Positions 1-8,718 of a DNA stretch of 64,000 nt are shown in pieces. The notes under the pieces are model-generated. The model saw only the letters and a program-made list of their open reading frames with translations. It had not been told where the DNA came from and searched no databases. The stretch is taken from the NCBI RefSeq assembly GCF_004000825.1, contig NZ_BILZ01000008.1:62001-126000 (forward strand), read 5' to 3'. Position 1 is the stretch's first letter; each line of letters starts with the position of its first letter. Source of the DNA: Paenibacillus kobensis NBRC 15729 (GTDB lineage Bacteria > Bacillota > Bacilli > Paenibacillales > Paenibacillaceae). Made by a program: the position numbers and the translations under genes.

Positions 1-239
1 CGTTTCAAATAGACCTTTGCACCACCGAGATGCTTGGACAGACGCTCTGCGTAATAAAGAGACGTCGGGCGGCCCGAATATTTGACTAACAAATGGCGCA
101 GCTCCGCTTGAAACTCTTCGTCCTGCGAATATTTCTGATACGCTTCTTCCAATTCATTGAGTGCGTTCATCAACGTCTCGGGCACGTAACGCCCGCCGAA
201 TTGGCCGAACCGTCCTCTCTCGTCCGGTAACCGGGTCAT
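1..239 (-). CDS. trpB: Tryptophan synthase beta chain, N-terminal part (runs off the window)
   Basis: The first ~79 codons of TrpB are visible, beginning at an ATG at 239-237; the rest lies before base 1. The N-terminus carries the family signature [15 protein letters not shown], followed by the tail of the first helix region and a [18 protein letters not shown] stretch typical of the substrate-binding N-domain. TrpB is the PLP enzyme that joins indole and serine to make tryptophan. The start codon overlaps the trpF stop in an ATGA junction, so it is translationally coupled as the last visible gene of the trp operon. trpA would be expected just outside the window. Confidence 0.95.
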   Translation of the reverse strand, partial: MTRLPDERGRFGQFGGRYVPETLMNALNELEEAYQKYSQDEEFQAELRHLLVKYSGRPTSLYYAERLSKHLGGAKVYLK

Positions 240-967
240 GCTTCCAACACCCTTCTCACGAAATTCGTTATTTTATCGATATCTTTAACCCCATCCGTCT
301 CCACGCCGCTCGAAACATCGACGCCGTCGGGGTCATATTCGCGAATCAATGACTGTACATTATCGAGCGACAGACCGCCTGCCACATATAAAGGCACGCC
401 AATAGCGGCTGCTGCTTCTTTGTACTGCTGAATGACCGACCACTCGAAAGCATGTCCCGTTCCGCCGCCTGGCGCATCGATTAGGATGGCATCGACCGAG
501 CCTGCATATGGAGCCAGCCGATCTGCTGCTTCAAGCGATTCGTTCTCCGAACCGCGTCCAATCGGCAGCGCTTTCCATACTTGAACGCCAAGTTCTCGTT
601 TTGCCTCAGCACACTGCTCAGCCGATTCGGTGCCATGCATCTGGACGACATCGAGCGATGCGGTGCGTACCGTGCTGCGCAATTCATCCAAGTTCGCATT
701 CACGAATACACCGACTGCAAGCGGAACGTTGCGTTCCGACGAGGCGGAGGCCGGCCAGGCATGCACCTCCTCGATAAGCTCCGCTGCCTGCTCCGGCGAC
801 ACTTGCCGCTTGCTTGGCGCGAAGACGAAGCCAACTGCTTCGATCTCAAGTCCATGCATGGCGCGAATGGTAGCGCGGTCGCGAAGACCGCATATCTTGA
901 TCCGCTTCTTCGTTCGATCTACAGCACGACGATCCGCCTGCCGCTGCTCAGCCATATGCCCGTTCAT
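236..967 (-). CDS. trpF: Phosphoribosylanthranilate isomerase
   Basis: A 243-residue TIM-barrel enzyme that converts phosphoribosylanthranilate to CdRP in tryptophan synthesis. The catalytic-Cys motif KICGLRD sits near residue 24, VQMHGTES is in the middle, and [13 protein letters not shown] carries the expected catalytic Asp. [10 protein letters not shown] near the C-terminus is the phosphate-binding loop. About 20 residues precede KICGL, longer than in many homologues. An internal ATG at codon 5 is possible, but the first ATG overlaps the trpC stop (ATGA) and is preferred. It lies between trpC and trpB in a tightly packed operon. Confidence 0.95.
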   Translation of the reverse strand: MNGHMAEQRQADRRAVDRTKKRIKICGLRDRATIRAMHGLEIEAVGFVFAPSKRQVSPEQAAELIEEVHAWPASASSERNVPLAVGVFVNANLDELRSTVRTASLDVVQMHGTESAEQCAEAKRELGVQVWKALPIGRGSENESLEAADRLAPYAGSVDAILIDAPGGGTGHAFEWSVIQQYKEAAAAIGVPLYVAGGLSLDNVQSLIREYDPDGVDVSSGVETDGVKDIDKITNFVRRVLEA

Positions 968-1770
968 CGAACGACTACCGGCCCCATCAATTGCTCAATT
1001 GCTTCACCCACATGCGGCTTGCGCATGAAATGTTCGCCGATCAGCACGCCGTGGGCGCCTGCCGCTTGCAAGAACGCCATATCTTCCGTGCCTGCGATGC
1101 CGCTCTCGCTAATCATCGTAATTCCTTTATCTTGCGGGATAATGCCGATCAGCGATTCCGTCGTCTTCAGATCGGTTACAAACGTCCGCAGATCGCGGTT
1201 GTTAATCCCAATCAGCGTCGCTTTGTCCAGCTCAAGTACGGTTTCCAACTCACGCCGGTCATGCACTTCAACCAGAACATCAAGGCCGATTGACTTCGCA
1301 ATGTCATGGAACTCCGACAGCTGCGCTTTCGTCAAAATAGCAGCAATAAGAAGAACCGCATCCGCGCCGATATCGCGCGCTTCATAGATTTGACGGTAAT
1401 CGATCGTAAAATCTTTGCGCAGCAGCGGTACGTTCACCGATTCGCGGACAGCTTGCAAATATTCGTTCGCGCCCTGGAAATAATCGCGGTCCGTCAAGAC
1501 CGAGATACAATCCGTCCCTGCGGCTTCATATGCTTTGGCCAGCTGTACAGGGTCGAAATCGTCCCGGATCAGCCCTTTGGAAGGCGATGCCTTCTTCACT
1601 TCCGCGATCAAGCCCATCGGGCGTTTGCGTCCTGCGGCAGATACAGCGCGCTCGAAGCCGAGCGTATTCGGCATCTCCGCAATGCGGCGTTCATATGCGT
1701 TAAGCGAGAAGCGTGCGGACAGTTCCGCCACTTCCTGCTTCTTGGTCTCTACAATTTTATCAAGAAACAT
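964..1770 (-). CDS. trpC: Indole-3-glycerol phosphate synthase
   Basis: Catalyses ring closure of CdRP to indole-3-glycerol phosphate. The frame stays open up to 1848, but the natural start is the ATG at 1770 (MFLDKIVETKKQEVAEL), giving 268 residues, the usual family length. Signatures seen: EVKKASPSKGLIRDDF (catalytic Lys and phosphate loop), LLRKDFTIDYRQIYEA, LIGINNRDLRTF, and SESGIAGTED followed by GVLIGEHFMR. The 5' end overlaps the end of trpD by 11 bases and the 3' end overlaps trpF by 4, which points to coupled translation. Confidence 0.96.
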   Translation of the reverse strand: MFLDKIVETKKQEVAELSARFSLNAYERRIAEMPNTLGFERAVSAAGRKRPMGLIAEVKKASPSKGLIRDDFDPVQLAKAYEAAGTDCISVLTDRDYFQGANEYLQAVRESVNVPLLRKDFTIDYRQIYEARDIGADAVLLIAAILTKAQLSEFHDIAKSIGLDVLVEVHDRRELETVLELDKATLIGINNRDLRTFVTDLKTTESLIGIIPQDKGITMISESGIAGTEDMAFLQAAGAHGVLIGEHFMRKPHVGEAIEQLMGPVVVR

Positions 1771-2821
1771 GGCCCAGTTCTCCTGTCGTTTGAATAAGCT
1801 GCGCAAGTTTTGCTTTCGCTGCTCCGGAATCGATAATGGCTGCCGCACGTTCTACGCCTTCGACAAGCGTATCCGCACCGCCGCCGACATAAATGCAAGC
1901 TCCTGCATTCGCCAGAACGACATCCCGGTATGCGCCCTGCTCCTTGCCGTCGAAGATCGAATGAATGATCGACGCATTAACCGAAGGGTCTCCGCCGATA
2001 ATGGCATCAAGCGTATGCCGGCGCAAACCGAGATCTTCTGGTGTCAAATCATACGTGCGGACGACGCCGTCTTTCAGCTCGGAAATTTGTGTCGGTGCCG
2101 AAATGCTGATCTCGTCGAGTCCGTCGTGGCTGCTGACGACCATCGCACGTTTCAATCCAAGCTCGTGCATCACTTCTGCAATCGTTTCCGTACGGGTGCG
2201 GTCATATAACCCGAGCAACTGCCGGTCTGCGCCAGCCGGATTCGTAAGCGGTCCGAGCATATTAAAAATCGTCCGGAAGCCAAGCTCGCGGCGCGGCGCG
2301 GCTGCATGGCGCAGCGACGGATGGTACAGCTGCGCGAACATGAAGACGATGCCGATGCGGCCGAGACATTCCGCCGCTTGCTCCGGCGTCAATGTAATAT
2401 TAACGCCAAGCGCTTCGAGTACATCCGCGCTGCCAGCCTTGCCGGACATCGCACGGTTGCCGTGCTTCGCGACCCGTACGCCGGAAGCGGCTGCGATCAT
2501 CGAAGATGCCGTCGAAATATTGAATTTATGAATGCCGGAACCGCCCGTTCCGCATGTATCAAGCAGGTTGGATTGCTCCGTAATAACGTGGTTGGAATAA
2601 GCTCTCATTGCAAGTGCAAAGCCTGCAATTTCGTCGCGCGTTTCGCCCTTCATGCGAAGAGCTGTCGCGATGCCGCCGATTTGCGCGCCGCTTGCCTCGC
2701 CTCTCATGACATAACCCATTACTTCCTGCGCTTCGCCCTTGCTCAAGCTCTCGCCTGCAATCAGCTTGTTCATTGCGCTGTGCAGTGTAATCGTATCATT
2801 CGTAACCGGAACCGTCGACAT
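1760..2821 (-). CDS. trpD: Anthranilate phosphoribosyltransferase
   Basis: A 353-residue transferase that puts the PRPP ribosyl group on anthranilate. Visible motifs are DTCGTGGSGIHKFNIST (PRPP-binding glycine loop), VAKHGNRAMSGKAGSADVL and the signature region FRTIFNMLGPLTNPA. The start ATG shares one base with the trpE stop (TAATG), and the end overlaps trpC. No glutamine-amidotransferase domain is fused. trpG is absent from this operon, as in B. subtilis, where it sits in the folate operon. Confidence 0.96.
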   Translation of the reverse strand: MSTVPVTNDTITLHSAMNKLIAGESLSKGEAQEVMGYVMRGEASGAQIGGIATALRMKGETRDEIAGFALAMRAYSNHVITEQSNLLDTCGTGGSGIHKFNISTASSMIAAASGVRVAKHGNRAMSGKAGSADVLEALGVNITLTPEQAAECLGRIGIVFMFAQLYHPSLRHAAAPRRELGFRTIFNMLGPLTNPAGADRQLLGLYDRTRTETIAEVMHELGLKRAMVVSSHDGLDEISISAPTQISELKDGVVRTYDLTPEDLGLRRHTLDAIIGGDPSVNASIIHSIFDGKEQGAYRDVVLANAGACIYVGGGADTLVEGVERAAAIIDSGAAKAKLAQLIQTTGELGHVS

Positions 2822-4395
2822 TATACGTTCGCCTCCTGCTTCACGATCATTTCATAGTCGGTGTTGACGGTCGTTCCCGCTTGCACCGATGCCCGCTTGC
2901 TGCCCGCGAACAGCAATTCTGCCGTGCGGATCGCCTTCAGGCTCGCCTTCGCTTTATTGACCGTCTCCTCGTACTCGTTTTCCGGCACGGAATCCCATAC
3001 GATGCCGGCCCCCGCTTGTACGTAAGCTTTACCGTTCTTGAAAATGATGGTACGGATCGTGATGCAGGTATTGAGGCTGCCGCCAAAGCCGAGATAGCCG
3101 ATTGCGCCGGCATAAGCGCCGCGCGACTCGTTCTCCAGCTCTGCGATAATTTCCATCGCACGAAGCTTAGGCGCACCGGACACCGTACCGGCCGGCATGC
3201 ATGAGATGAACGCATCGAAGAAGTCCTTGTCTTGGCGCAGTTTGCCGCTTACGTTCGAGACGATGTGCATGACATGCGAATATCGTTCAATCTCCATGTA
3301 AGCATCGCACTTAACCGTTCCGAACTCGGATACGCGTCCGATATCGTTGCGGCCAAGATCGACAAGCATAAGGTGCTCCGCCCGCTCTTTCTCATCTGCC
3401 AGCAGTTCGACTTCAAGTGCCGCATCCTGCTCTGGTGTCTTGCCGCGCGGACGAGTTCCTGCAATCGGACGTGTTTCGACTTTGTCGCCGTCTACCTTTA
3501 CGAGCGCTTCTGGCGATGTGCCGACGATAATCTCGTCGTCCAGCTTCAGATAATACATATAAGGTGAGGGATTCATCGTACGAAGCACGCGGTACACATG
3601 AAGCGGATTCACTTCCGTCTCGATGCTGAACCGCTGCGAGAGTACGACCTGGAAAATGTCGCCTGCGCGAATATAATCCTTCGCCTTATCCACGTTCGCA
3701 AGGAACTGTTCCTTCGTCACGTTCGATTTCACTTCTCCAAGCTCCGGATCGGAAGGCACCGGTCCGCCAGCCGTAACTTGCAGCGGAAGCGGCTGCTGCA
3801 ACCGTTCAATTGCCGCATCGATACGGGCACATGTCGCGTTATACGCTGCTTCGATGTCTTGATCGGTCGCTCCCTCTGGAATATGCACGTTGCCGATCAC
3901 TTGAATTTGCTGCTTCACGTGATCGAATACGATCACTTGATCGCAGAACATAAATTGCAGATCGTTCATCTGCAAGTCGTCGATGCGGTGCGACGGGAGC
4001 TTCTCGTAGTATTGCAGCAGATCGTAGCCGAAGAAACCGATCGCTCCGCCCGTGAAAGGCGGCAGGTCCTGCAGCTGCGGACTGCGGTACGTGCGCAGCT
4101 TCGCTTTCAGCAGCTCCAGCGGCTTGTCGCGGAGTTCAGTCTTTTCGCCCTTTTGCTCCAATATCATGGTACCGTTCTTGCCATATAGAAGAAGGAACGG
4201 ATCCGTGCCGATGAACGAATAACGAGCCCATTGGACGCCGCCCTCTACGCTTTCCAGCAGAAAGGCGTTGCGTTCTTTATAGAAATGTTGAAACACCCGA
4301 ATCGGCGTCTCCGTATCTGCCATAATGTGGCGTGCGATCGGAATCAGGTTATACGTTCCTGCCAATCGGATGACTTGTTGAAGTTCGTTGTTCAT
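2821..4395 (-). CDS. trpE: Anthranilate synthase component I
   Basis: Makes anthranilate from chorismate together with a glutaminase subunit encoded elsewhere. 524 residues. The N-terminal half has FLLESVEGGVQWARYSFIG, including the LLES element of the tryptophan feedback site. The C-terminal chorismate-binding half shows ETRPIAGTRPRGKTPEQD, LVDLGRNDIGRVSEFG and FISCMPAGTVSGAPKLRAME. The ATG at 4395 is preceded by AAGGAGATGG. It is the first gene of the trp transcript, placed behind a ~300-nt leader with a GAG/UAG array and a terminator hairpin, so attenuation by TRAP is the likely control. Confidence 0.97.
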   Translation of the reverse strand: MNNELQQVIRLAGTYNLIPIARHIMADTETPIRVFQHFYKERNAFLLESVEGGVQWARYSFIGTDPFLLLYGKNGTMILEQKGEKTELRDKPLELLKAKLRTYRSPQLQDLPPFTGGAIGFFGYDLLQYYEKLPSHRIDDLQMNDLQFMFCDQVIVFDHVKQQIQVIGNVHIPEGATDQDIEAAYNATCARIDAAIERLQQPLPLQVTAGGPVPSDPELGEVKSNVTKEQFLANVDKAKDYIRAGDIFQVVLSQRFSIETEVNPLHVYRVLRTMNPSPYMYYLKLDDEIIVGTSPEALVKVDGDKVETRPIAGTRPRGKTPEQDAALEVELLADEKERAEHLMLVDLGRNDIGRVSEFGTVKCDAYMEIERYSHVMHIVSNVSGKLRQDKDFFDAFISCMPAGTVSGAPKLRAMEIIAELENESRGAYAGAIGYLGFGGSLNTCITIRTIIFKNGKAYVQAGAGIVWDSVPENEYEETVNKAKASLKAIRTAELLFAGSKRASVQAGTTVNTDYEMIVKQEANV

Positions 4396-4420
4396 CGCGG
4401 TCCATCTCCTTTATCTCACC

Positions 4421-4453
4421 GAAATAAATAAGCTCCTGCCGGGGGCAGGAGCT
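4421..4453 (-). terminator. trp leader attenuator hairpin
   Basis: On the minus strand AGCTCCTGCC-CCC-GGCAGGAGCT forms a 10-bp stem with a 3-nt loop (arms 4444-4453 and 4431-4440), followed by TATTTATTTC. It lies about 25 nt before the trpE Shine-Dalgarno and downstream of the triplet array, the position of the B. subtilis trp attenuator. CAGCTC at the start of the 5' arm (4449-4454) can pair with GAGCTG inside the array (4594-4599), which would give a competing antiterminator that TRAP binding could block. That pairing is inferred. Confidence 0.8.
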
Positions 4454-4567
4454 GAACGTGTAAGATGAGTGCTGCTTGCTAAAAGGAGAGTTCATGAGGA
4501 AATAGACGATACATACGTAAAGAAAGCACCTTAAGCTCACAGATAGAGCCTGCGTCTATTCTTGCCG

Positions 4568-4689
4568 CTATATCTAATTCAAATCCTCAACTACAGCTCT
4601 TCTCTTCTCGTCTAAGCTCTTCTCATCTCTACCGCTTGCCTGCTGCTTACGGTATGTCTAGCTACTTGCCTCGTCTATACTGCTCTCTC
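4568..4689 (-). promoter_or_regulatory. TRAP-binding (G/U)AG triplet array in the trpEDCFB leader RNA
   Basis: Reading the minus strand, nine GAG or UAG triplets follow each other with 2-3 nt spacers: GAG at 4629-4627, 4624-4622, 4619-4617; UAG 4614-4612; GAG 4609-4607, 4604-4602, 4599-4597; UAG 4593-4591; GAG 4588-4586. Two more UAGs follow at 4576-4574 and 4570-4568 after a 9-nt gap. That makes 11, the subunit number of the TRAP ring. Looser triplets lie upstream (4658-4689). This is the known target architecture of MtrB, whose gene is at 15093-15314. Confidence 0.85.
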
Positions 4690-4708
4690 ATTCACTTAAC
4701 TTGGTATA

Positions 4709-4737
4709 ACTATACACCCTTGATATCTGTACGTCAA
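4709..4737 (-). promoter_or_regulatory. Sigma-A promoter of the trp operon
   Basis: TTGACG (-35, 4737-4732) and TATAGT (-10, 4714-4709) are separated by exactly 17 nt. They sit just past the aroH stop codon. Transcription should start near 4702 and give a leader of about 300 nt. No terminator separates aroH from this promoter, so read-through from the upstream aro promoter would also pass through the attenuator. Confidence 0.8.
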
Positions 4738-4745
4738 TGACCGAA

Positions 4746-5114
4746 TTAGGCTTTCGTCAAATCTGGACGCAGCGCCTGTGCACCGCGCAAATAGACGTGG
4801 TTAATCTCGGCTTGCGTCTTCGGCGTATTCACATGCAGCATGAACCGGATGCAGCGTTCCAGACTGCCTTTCACCGGCACTTCAAGCGCACACATGAGCG
4901 GGACAAGCTCCCAGCCTGTCATAACACGAATGGCTTTGGCCGGAAACGCCGCATCCAGGTCGCCGGTTACGGTTATCATCACGCTGCAAATATCGTCAGG
5001 AACGATAGCATTTTCGGTTACGATCGCGTTCAACAGCTCGACCGTTGCATCCAAAATCTGCTTCTCGTCATTCTGCTCCACCGTTATGGCGCCGCGAACT
5101 CCGCGTACACTCAT
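4746..5114 (-). CDS. aroH: Chorismate mutase, AroH type
   Basis: A 122-residue monofunctional chorismate mutase of the trimeric AroH class that rearranges chorismate to prephenate for phenylalanine and tyrosine. It opens with VRGVRGAITVEQND (active-site Arg at the N-terminus) and carries VPLMCALEVPVKGSLERCIR, which holds the Cys, Glu and Arg active-site positions of the B. subtilis enzyme. The start overlaps the aroB stop by 4 bases. The gene ends only a few bases before the trp promoter, as in the B. subtilis aroFBH-trp supra-operon. Confidence 0.95.
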   Translation of the reverse strand: MSVRGVRGAITVEQNDEKQILDATVELLNAIVTENAIVPDDICSVMITVTGDLDAAFPAKAIRVMTGWELVPLMCALEVPVKGSLERCIRFMLHVNTPKTQAEINHVYLRGAQALRPDLTKA

Positions 5115-6214
5115 TGCCAGTCAGCCTCCCGTTTCAATTGTTCTACCGTCTCGCGCACAAGCGACACCGGCACGTCGGAACGAACTTCCACGCGGCCGAT
5201 CTCCGTCGGAACGACATAGACGATGCTGCCTTCCGTAAACTTCTTATCATGCATCATGGCGTTCATGATCGCATCCACATCCATATGCTCTGGCAATCTC
5301 ACCGGCAGACCGGATTTGCCAAGCACACGCCGTGTCGTCTCGTATACGCTAACAGGTGCGCCAAGCTTGACACCTACGAGCGCAGAACCGATCATACCGA
5401 TCGAGATCGCTTCACCGTGAGTCAGTTCGCCGTAGCCGGCAACCGCCTCAAGCGCATGCCCGATCGTATGGCCGAGATTAAGAATTGCACGAAGTCCGTT
5501 CTCAGTCTCATCCTCGGATACGACCGCCGCTTTGACGCCGCAGCCTTTGTGAAGCGCGTAGCCTAGCGCATCGGAATCGAGCGCAAGCAATTTATCCATG
5601 TTCGCATCGCACCAATCGACGAACGATTCATCCCAGATCAGCCCATGCTTGATTACTTCCGCAAGACCGCATTGGACTTGGCGAAGCGGCAGAGATTGCA
5701 GCGTCAGCAGATCGTACAGAACGAATGCCGGCTGATGGAATGCGCCGATAATGTTCTTCGCGAGCGGATGATTGACTGCAACTTTGCCGCCAACACTGCT
5801 GTCGTGCGCCAGAATCGTCGTCGGAATCTGCACGAACCGGACACCGCGCATATAAGCAGCCGCTACATAACCAGCCAGATCGCCGACAACGCCGCCGCCG
5901 AGAGCGACGACCGTCGACTTGCGGTCCAGTCCGCCTTCGAGCGCCTTGGTAATGAGATTCTCGAACACCGTGAGCGACTTGGAGCTCTCGCCTGCCGGCA
6001 CGACTGCGCTGGTGACACGGTAACCGGCAGCTGTCAGCACGCCTTCAAGCGCTTCCAAGTAGAGCGGTCCGATATGCTCGTCGGTCACGATCATGAGCGG
6101 AGATTTCTTGCTAATCCCATGTTTATCGAAATAAGAAGCGGCCTCCTGCAGGAGGCCCTCCCCTATATAAATCGGATACGACCGTTCGCCAAGCTCAACC
6201 GTGAGCTCTCTCAT
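5111..6214 (-). CDS. aroB: 3-dehydroquinate synthase
   Basis: Second step of the shikimate pathway, NAD- and zinc-dependent, converting DAHP to 3-dehydroquinate. The frame is open to 6364, but the family start is MRELTVELGERSYPIYIG at 6214, giving 367 residues. Landmarks: ALGGGVVGDLAGYVAAAY (NAD site), IPTTILAHDSSVGGKVAVNH, and the zinc ligands in AEVIKHGLIWD, NLGHTIGHALE and LTHGEAISIGM. It sits between aroC (2-nt gap) and aroH (ATGA overlap). Confidence 0.96.
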   Translation of the reverse strand: MRELTVELGERSYPIYIGEGLLQEAASYFDKHGISKKSPLMIVTDEHIGPLYLEALEGVLTAAGYRVTSAVVPAGESSKSLTVFENLITKALEGGLDRKSTVVALGGGVVGDLAGYVAAAYMRGVRFVQIPTTILAHDSSVGGKVAVNHPLAKNIIGAFHQPAFVLYDLLTLQSLPLRQVQCGLAEVIKHGLIWDESFVDWCDANMDKLLALDSDALGYALHKGCGVKAAVVSEDETENGLRAILNLGHTIGHALEAVAGYGELTHGEAISIGMIGSALVGVKLGAPVSVYETTRRVLGKSGLPVRLPEHMDVDAIMNAMMHDKKFTEGSIVYVVPTEIGRVEVRSDVPVSLVRETVEQLKREADWQ

Positions 6215-6216
6215 GC

Positions 6217-7386
6217 TTAGTACCCGCCGATCTGCTCGAGGTAGGATTCGTAATTGCGGCGTACTTCTTCCATCGAATCGCCGCCGAACTTCTCCAGGAA
6301 CGCCTTCGCTACTTCCCAAGCAACGACGTGTTCCATGACAACGCTCGCAGCAGGAACCGCACATGCATCGGAACGTTCGACTTGAGCCGTGAACGGCTCC
6401 TTCGTGTCGATGTCCACGCTTTGCAGCGGCTTGTAGAGCGTCGGAATCGGCTTCATAACACCGCGTACGACGATTTGCTCGCCGTTCGTCATACCGCCCT
6501 CGAAGCCGCCGAGACGGTTCGTTCTGCGGTGATAGCCGCGCTCCTCGTTGTACAAAATTTCATCATGCACTTGCGAACCGCGGATCGTGCCCGCTTCAAA
6601 GCCAATACCGATTTCGACACCTTTGAACGCGTTAATCGACATTACCGCTTGTGCAATGCGTCCGTCCAGCTTGCGGTCGTATTGGACATGGCTTCCGAGA
6701 CCAACCGGCGCGCCTTCGATAATGCACTCGACAATACCTCCGATCGAGTCGCCTTCCGCTTTGATCTGGTCGATATAAGCGGTCATCTTCTCTTCCGTTT
6801 CCTTATCGACGACGCGTACGGAAGATTCTTCCGTCAGTCGAATCAACTCGTCTACCGGCAAGTTGTTCTTAGGCGCTTCAATCTCGCCGATCCGGATGAC
6901 TTGTCCGGCAACCTTAATGCCGAATGCTGCAAGCAACTGACGCGCTACAGCGCCGACGGCTACGCGGGCAGCCGTCTCGCGTGCGCTCGAGCGCTCGAGA
7001 ACATTGCGGAGGTCTTTCAAGTTGTATTTCAAGCCGCCGTTCAGGTCGGCGTGACCCGGACGCGGACGGTGAACGCGGCGTTTCTCTTCGTCACTGCCTT
7101 CGATCGGCTCGATATTCATGACTTTCGTCCAATGCTTCCAGTCATTATTCTCTACAATAAGCGCTACCGGCGCTCCGGTCGTACGGCCGTGTCTTACTCC
7201 GCCGACAATGTTCGCCGTATCTTTCTCGATTTGCATCCGGCGTCCGCGGCCATGGCCTTTCTGACGGCGAAGCAATTGGAAGTTCAATTCTTCGAAATTA
7301 AGTTGAAGATTGCTTGGCAATCCTTCGATAATGGCGGTCAACTGAGGACCATGCGTCTCTCCTGCGGTCAAATAACGTAAACTCAA
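6217..7386 (-). CDS. aroC: Chorismate synthase
   Basis: FMN-dependent enzyme that makes chorismate from EPSP, the branch point feeding trpE, aroH and mqnA in this window. The open frame reaches 7482, but homology begins at [23 protein letters not shown] codon at 7386 lies 10 nt after GAAGGGAG, so a TTG start is chosen, giving 389 residues, the normal length. Motifs: [51 protein letters not shown] and [18 protein letters not shown]. It equals B. subtilis aroF and is the first gene of the aro block. Confidence 0.95.
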   Translation of the reverse strand: MSLRYLTAGETHGPQLTAIIEGLPSNLQLNFEELNFQLLRRQKGHGRGRRMQIEKDTANIVGGVRHGRTTGAPVALIVENNDWKHWTKVMNIEPIEGSDEEKRRVHRPRPGHADLNGGLKYNLKDLRNVLERSSARETAARVAVGAVARQLLAAFGIKVAGQVIRIGEIEAPKNNLPVDELIRLTEESSVRVVDKETEEKMTAYIDQIKAEGDSIGGIVECIIEGAPVGLGSHVQYDRKLDGRIAQAVMSINAFKGVEIGIGFEAGTIRGSQVHDEILYNEERGYHRRTNRLGGFEGGMTNGEQIVVRGVMKPIPTLYKPLQSVDIDTKEPFTAQVERSDACAVPAASVVMEHVVAWEVAKAFLEKFGGDSMEEVRRNYESYLEQIGGY

Positions 7387-7453
7387 GCTAAAAACGCTCC
7401 CTTCACCGGCTGAATAGAGCCCGGCTATGTATATACCCGAAACATCTTTGCTC

Positions 7454-7482
7454 ATTATAGTACAGCACCGTCGGTTTGACAA
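7454..7482 (-). promoter_or_regulatory. Sigma-A promoter of aroC-aroB-aroH
   Basis: TTGTCA (-35, 7482-7477) and a perfect TATAAT (-10, 7459-7454) are spaced by 17 nt. The predicted start is near 7447, leaving a leader of about 60 nt before the TTG start of aroC. No hairpin or triplet array is visible in this short leader. Confidence 0.8.
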
Positions 7483-7576
7483 GAAACGTCAGATGCCGCA
7501 CCACGCGGTTTCTTCACCGTCTGCATACGGCTTCCGCCTATATAAGCATCATCTTTCAGTTGAGTTGTACCTAACA

Positions 7577-7603
7577 TAAAAAGCCGGCTGCCAATCGGCA
7601 GCC
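7577..7603 (-). terminator. Rho-independent terminator after the small 7623-7790 gene
   Basis: On the minus strand GGCTGCC-GATT-GGCAGCC (7-bp stem, arms 7597-7603 and 7586-7592) is followed by GGCTTTTTATG. It closes the cheR side of the cluster and separates it from the aro promoter. Confidence 0.75.
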
Positions 7604-7622
7604 AGCTGCTTTGCATCTCGCC

Positions 7623-7790
7623 TTATCGGCGTTGTGTTGCTTTCTCCGTCCGGGCAGGCATTGCCCCGTGTGCCGGATTGCTGTCTGCGATCGTCCGCAG
7701 CTGCTCGCTGTGAATGCCCAATATTTGCGCGCATTCTTGAAGCGTTAGCCAGCCTCGCCGGTACGCGGCGATCGCTTTTCGCTTGTCCAT
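7623..7790 (-). CDS. Small HTH-like protein of unknown function
   Basis: A 55-residue protein that begins MDKRKAIAAYRRGWLTLQEC and continues with AQILGIHSEQLRTIAD. The pattern of a short helix, then 'LTLQECAQILGI' and a following helix resembles a helix-turn-helix fragment of the sigma-70 region 4 or phage-repressor kind; that is inference only. The frame is open to 7874, but the ATG at 7790 has GGAGGGACAAG in front. It lies between cheR and a terminator, in the same direction. The last 20 residues are Ala/Thr/Arg-rich and probably disordered. Confidence 0.55.
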   Translation of the reverse strand: MDKRKAIAAYRRGWLTLQECAQILGIHSEQLRTIADSNPAHGAMPARTEKATQRR

Positions 7791-7874
7791 CTTGTCCCTC
7801 CATGGCGTCGATTCCATTACCATAGTATTGCAACAAGCAGACAGGGCCATACGCGCCAGAGGAGCAGAGATCAA

Positions 7875-8672
7875 TTAACCAATAGGGGATAATGACGTTT
7901 TCTTCCGGTAGAAGAACGTTTCAGCTGTCTCCAGCTCATACTGCTGCGGTGAAAATATTTGCTCCGTACTGCCGACGAACAGAATACCGCCCGGTTTAAG
8001 AGAATCAGCGAACCGCTGGTACAGTCCGTGCTTCGCTTCTTCGGTGAAGTAAATCATCACGTTGCGGCAAATAATCAAATCATATGGCCCTCCGAACGGA
8101 TCATAGAGAAGATTATGCTGCTTGAACCGAATCGACCGTTTGATGCGTTCGTCGACGGCATAGACGTCTCCGTCTACCGTGAAATAATTTTTCAAATATT
8201 CTTTCGGCACATCCCGTACAGAACGGTCTTGATACAAACCGCTTTGCGCCTTAGAGAGCACATTATGGTCCAAATCGGTTGCCGTAATGGTGGAACGTCC
8301 GAGCACGCCCATCCGATCCAATATCATAGCAGTCGTATAGGGCTCGTCTCCCGTCGAGCAGGCAGCGCTCCAGATCGAAATCCGGCCGCCGCCCTCAAGC
8401 ATTTCAGGCAAAAAGCGTTTCTCCAGCATCTCCCAACGGTTAGGATTGCGCCAGAACTCGGAAACATTTATCGTCATGCGGTCCAAGAATTCGTCCATCA
8501 GCGCCGGAGTACGCGTGAGCGCATCCATATAGTCGGCAAAGCTGTTGTAGCCATGCTTCTGACGCAAAGTCGTCAGCCGCCGCTTCATCTGAGTTTCTTT
8601 GTATTGCGCAAGATCGATCGACGTTCTTTTTTTAATCTGCTCGATAAACTTTTCGTAATCTGCATCTACCAC
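7875..8672 (-). CDS. cheR: Chemotaxis protein methyltransferase CheR
   Basis: Uses S-adenosylmethionine to methylate glutamates of chemoreceptors. 265 residues with a GTG start; GGGAGGG lies 10 nt upstream. The N-terminal helical domain contains QYKETQMKRRLTTLRQKHGY. The SAM domain shows SIWSAACSTGDEPYT (motif I), VLGRSTITATDLDHNVL and CRNVMIYFTEEAKHGLY, and ends with KPGGILFVGSTEQI. Its place after ndk and before aroC is the B. subtilis order. No other chemotaxis gene is in the window. Confidence 0.95.
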   Translation of the reverse strand: MVDADYEKFIEQIKKRTSIDLAQYKETQMKRRLTTLRQKHGYNSFADYMDALTRTPALMDEFLDRMTINVSEFWRNPNRWEMLEKRFLPEMLEGGGRISIWSAACSTGDEPYTTAMILDRMGVLGRSTITATDLDHNVLSKAQSGLYQDRSVRDVPKEYLKNYFTVDGDVYAVDERIKRSIRFKQHNLLYDPFGGPYDLIICRNVMIYFTEEAKHGLYQRFADSLKPGGILFVGSTEQIFSPQQYELETAETFFYRKKTSLSPIG

Positions 8673-8718
8673 GCGCCTGGTGCCCTCCCGTCATGACAAC
8701 CCTATGAATTCAACCGAA

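Noticed and set aside
581-1387. A 268-codon plus-strand frame opposite trpF and trpC
   Set aside because: Shadow of the trp genes; Ser/Arg-rich, no Shine-Dalgarno and no recognised domain.
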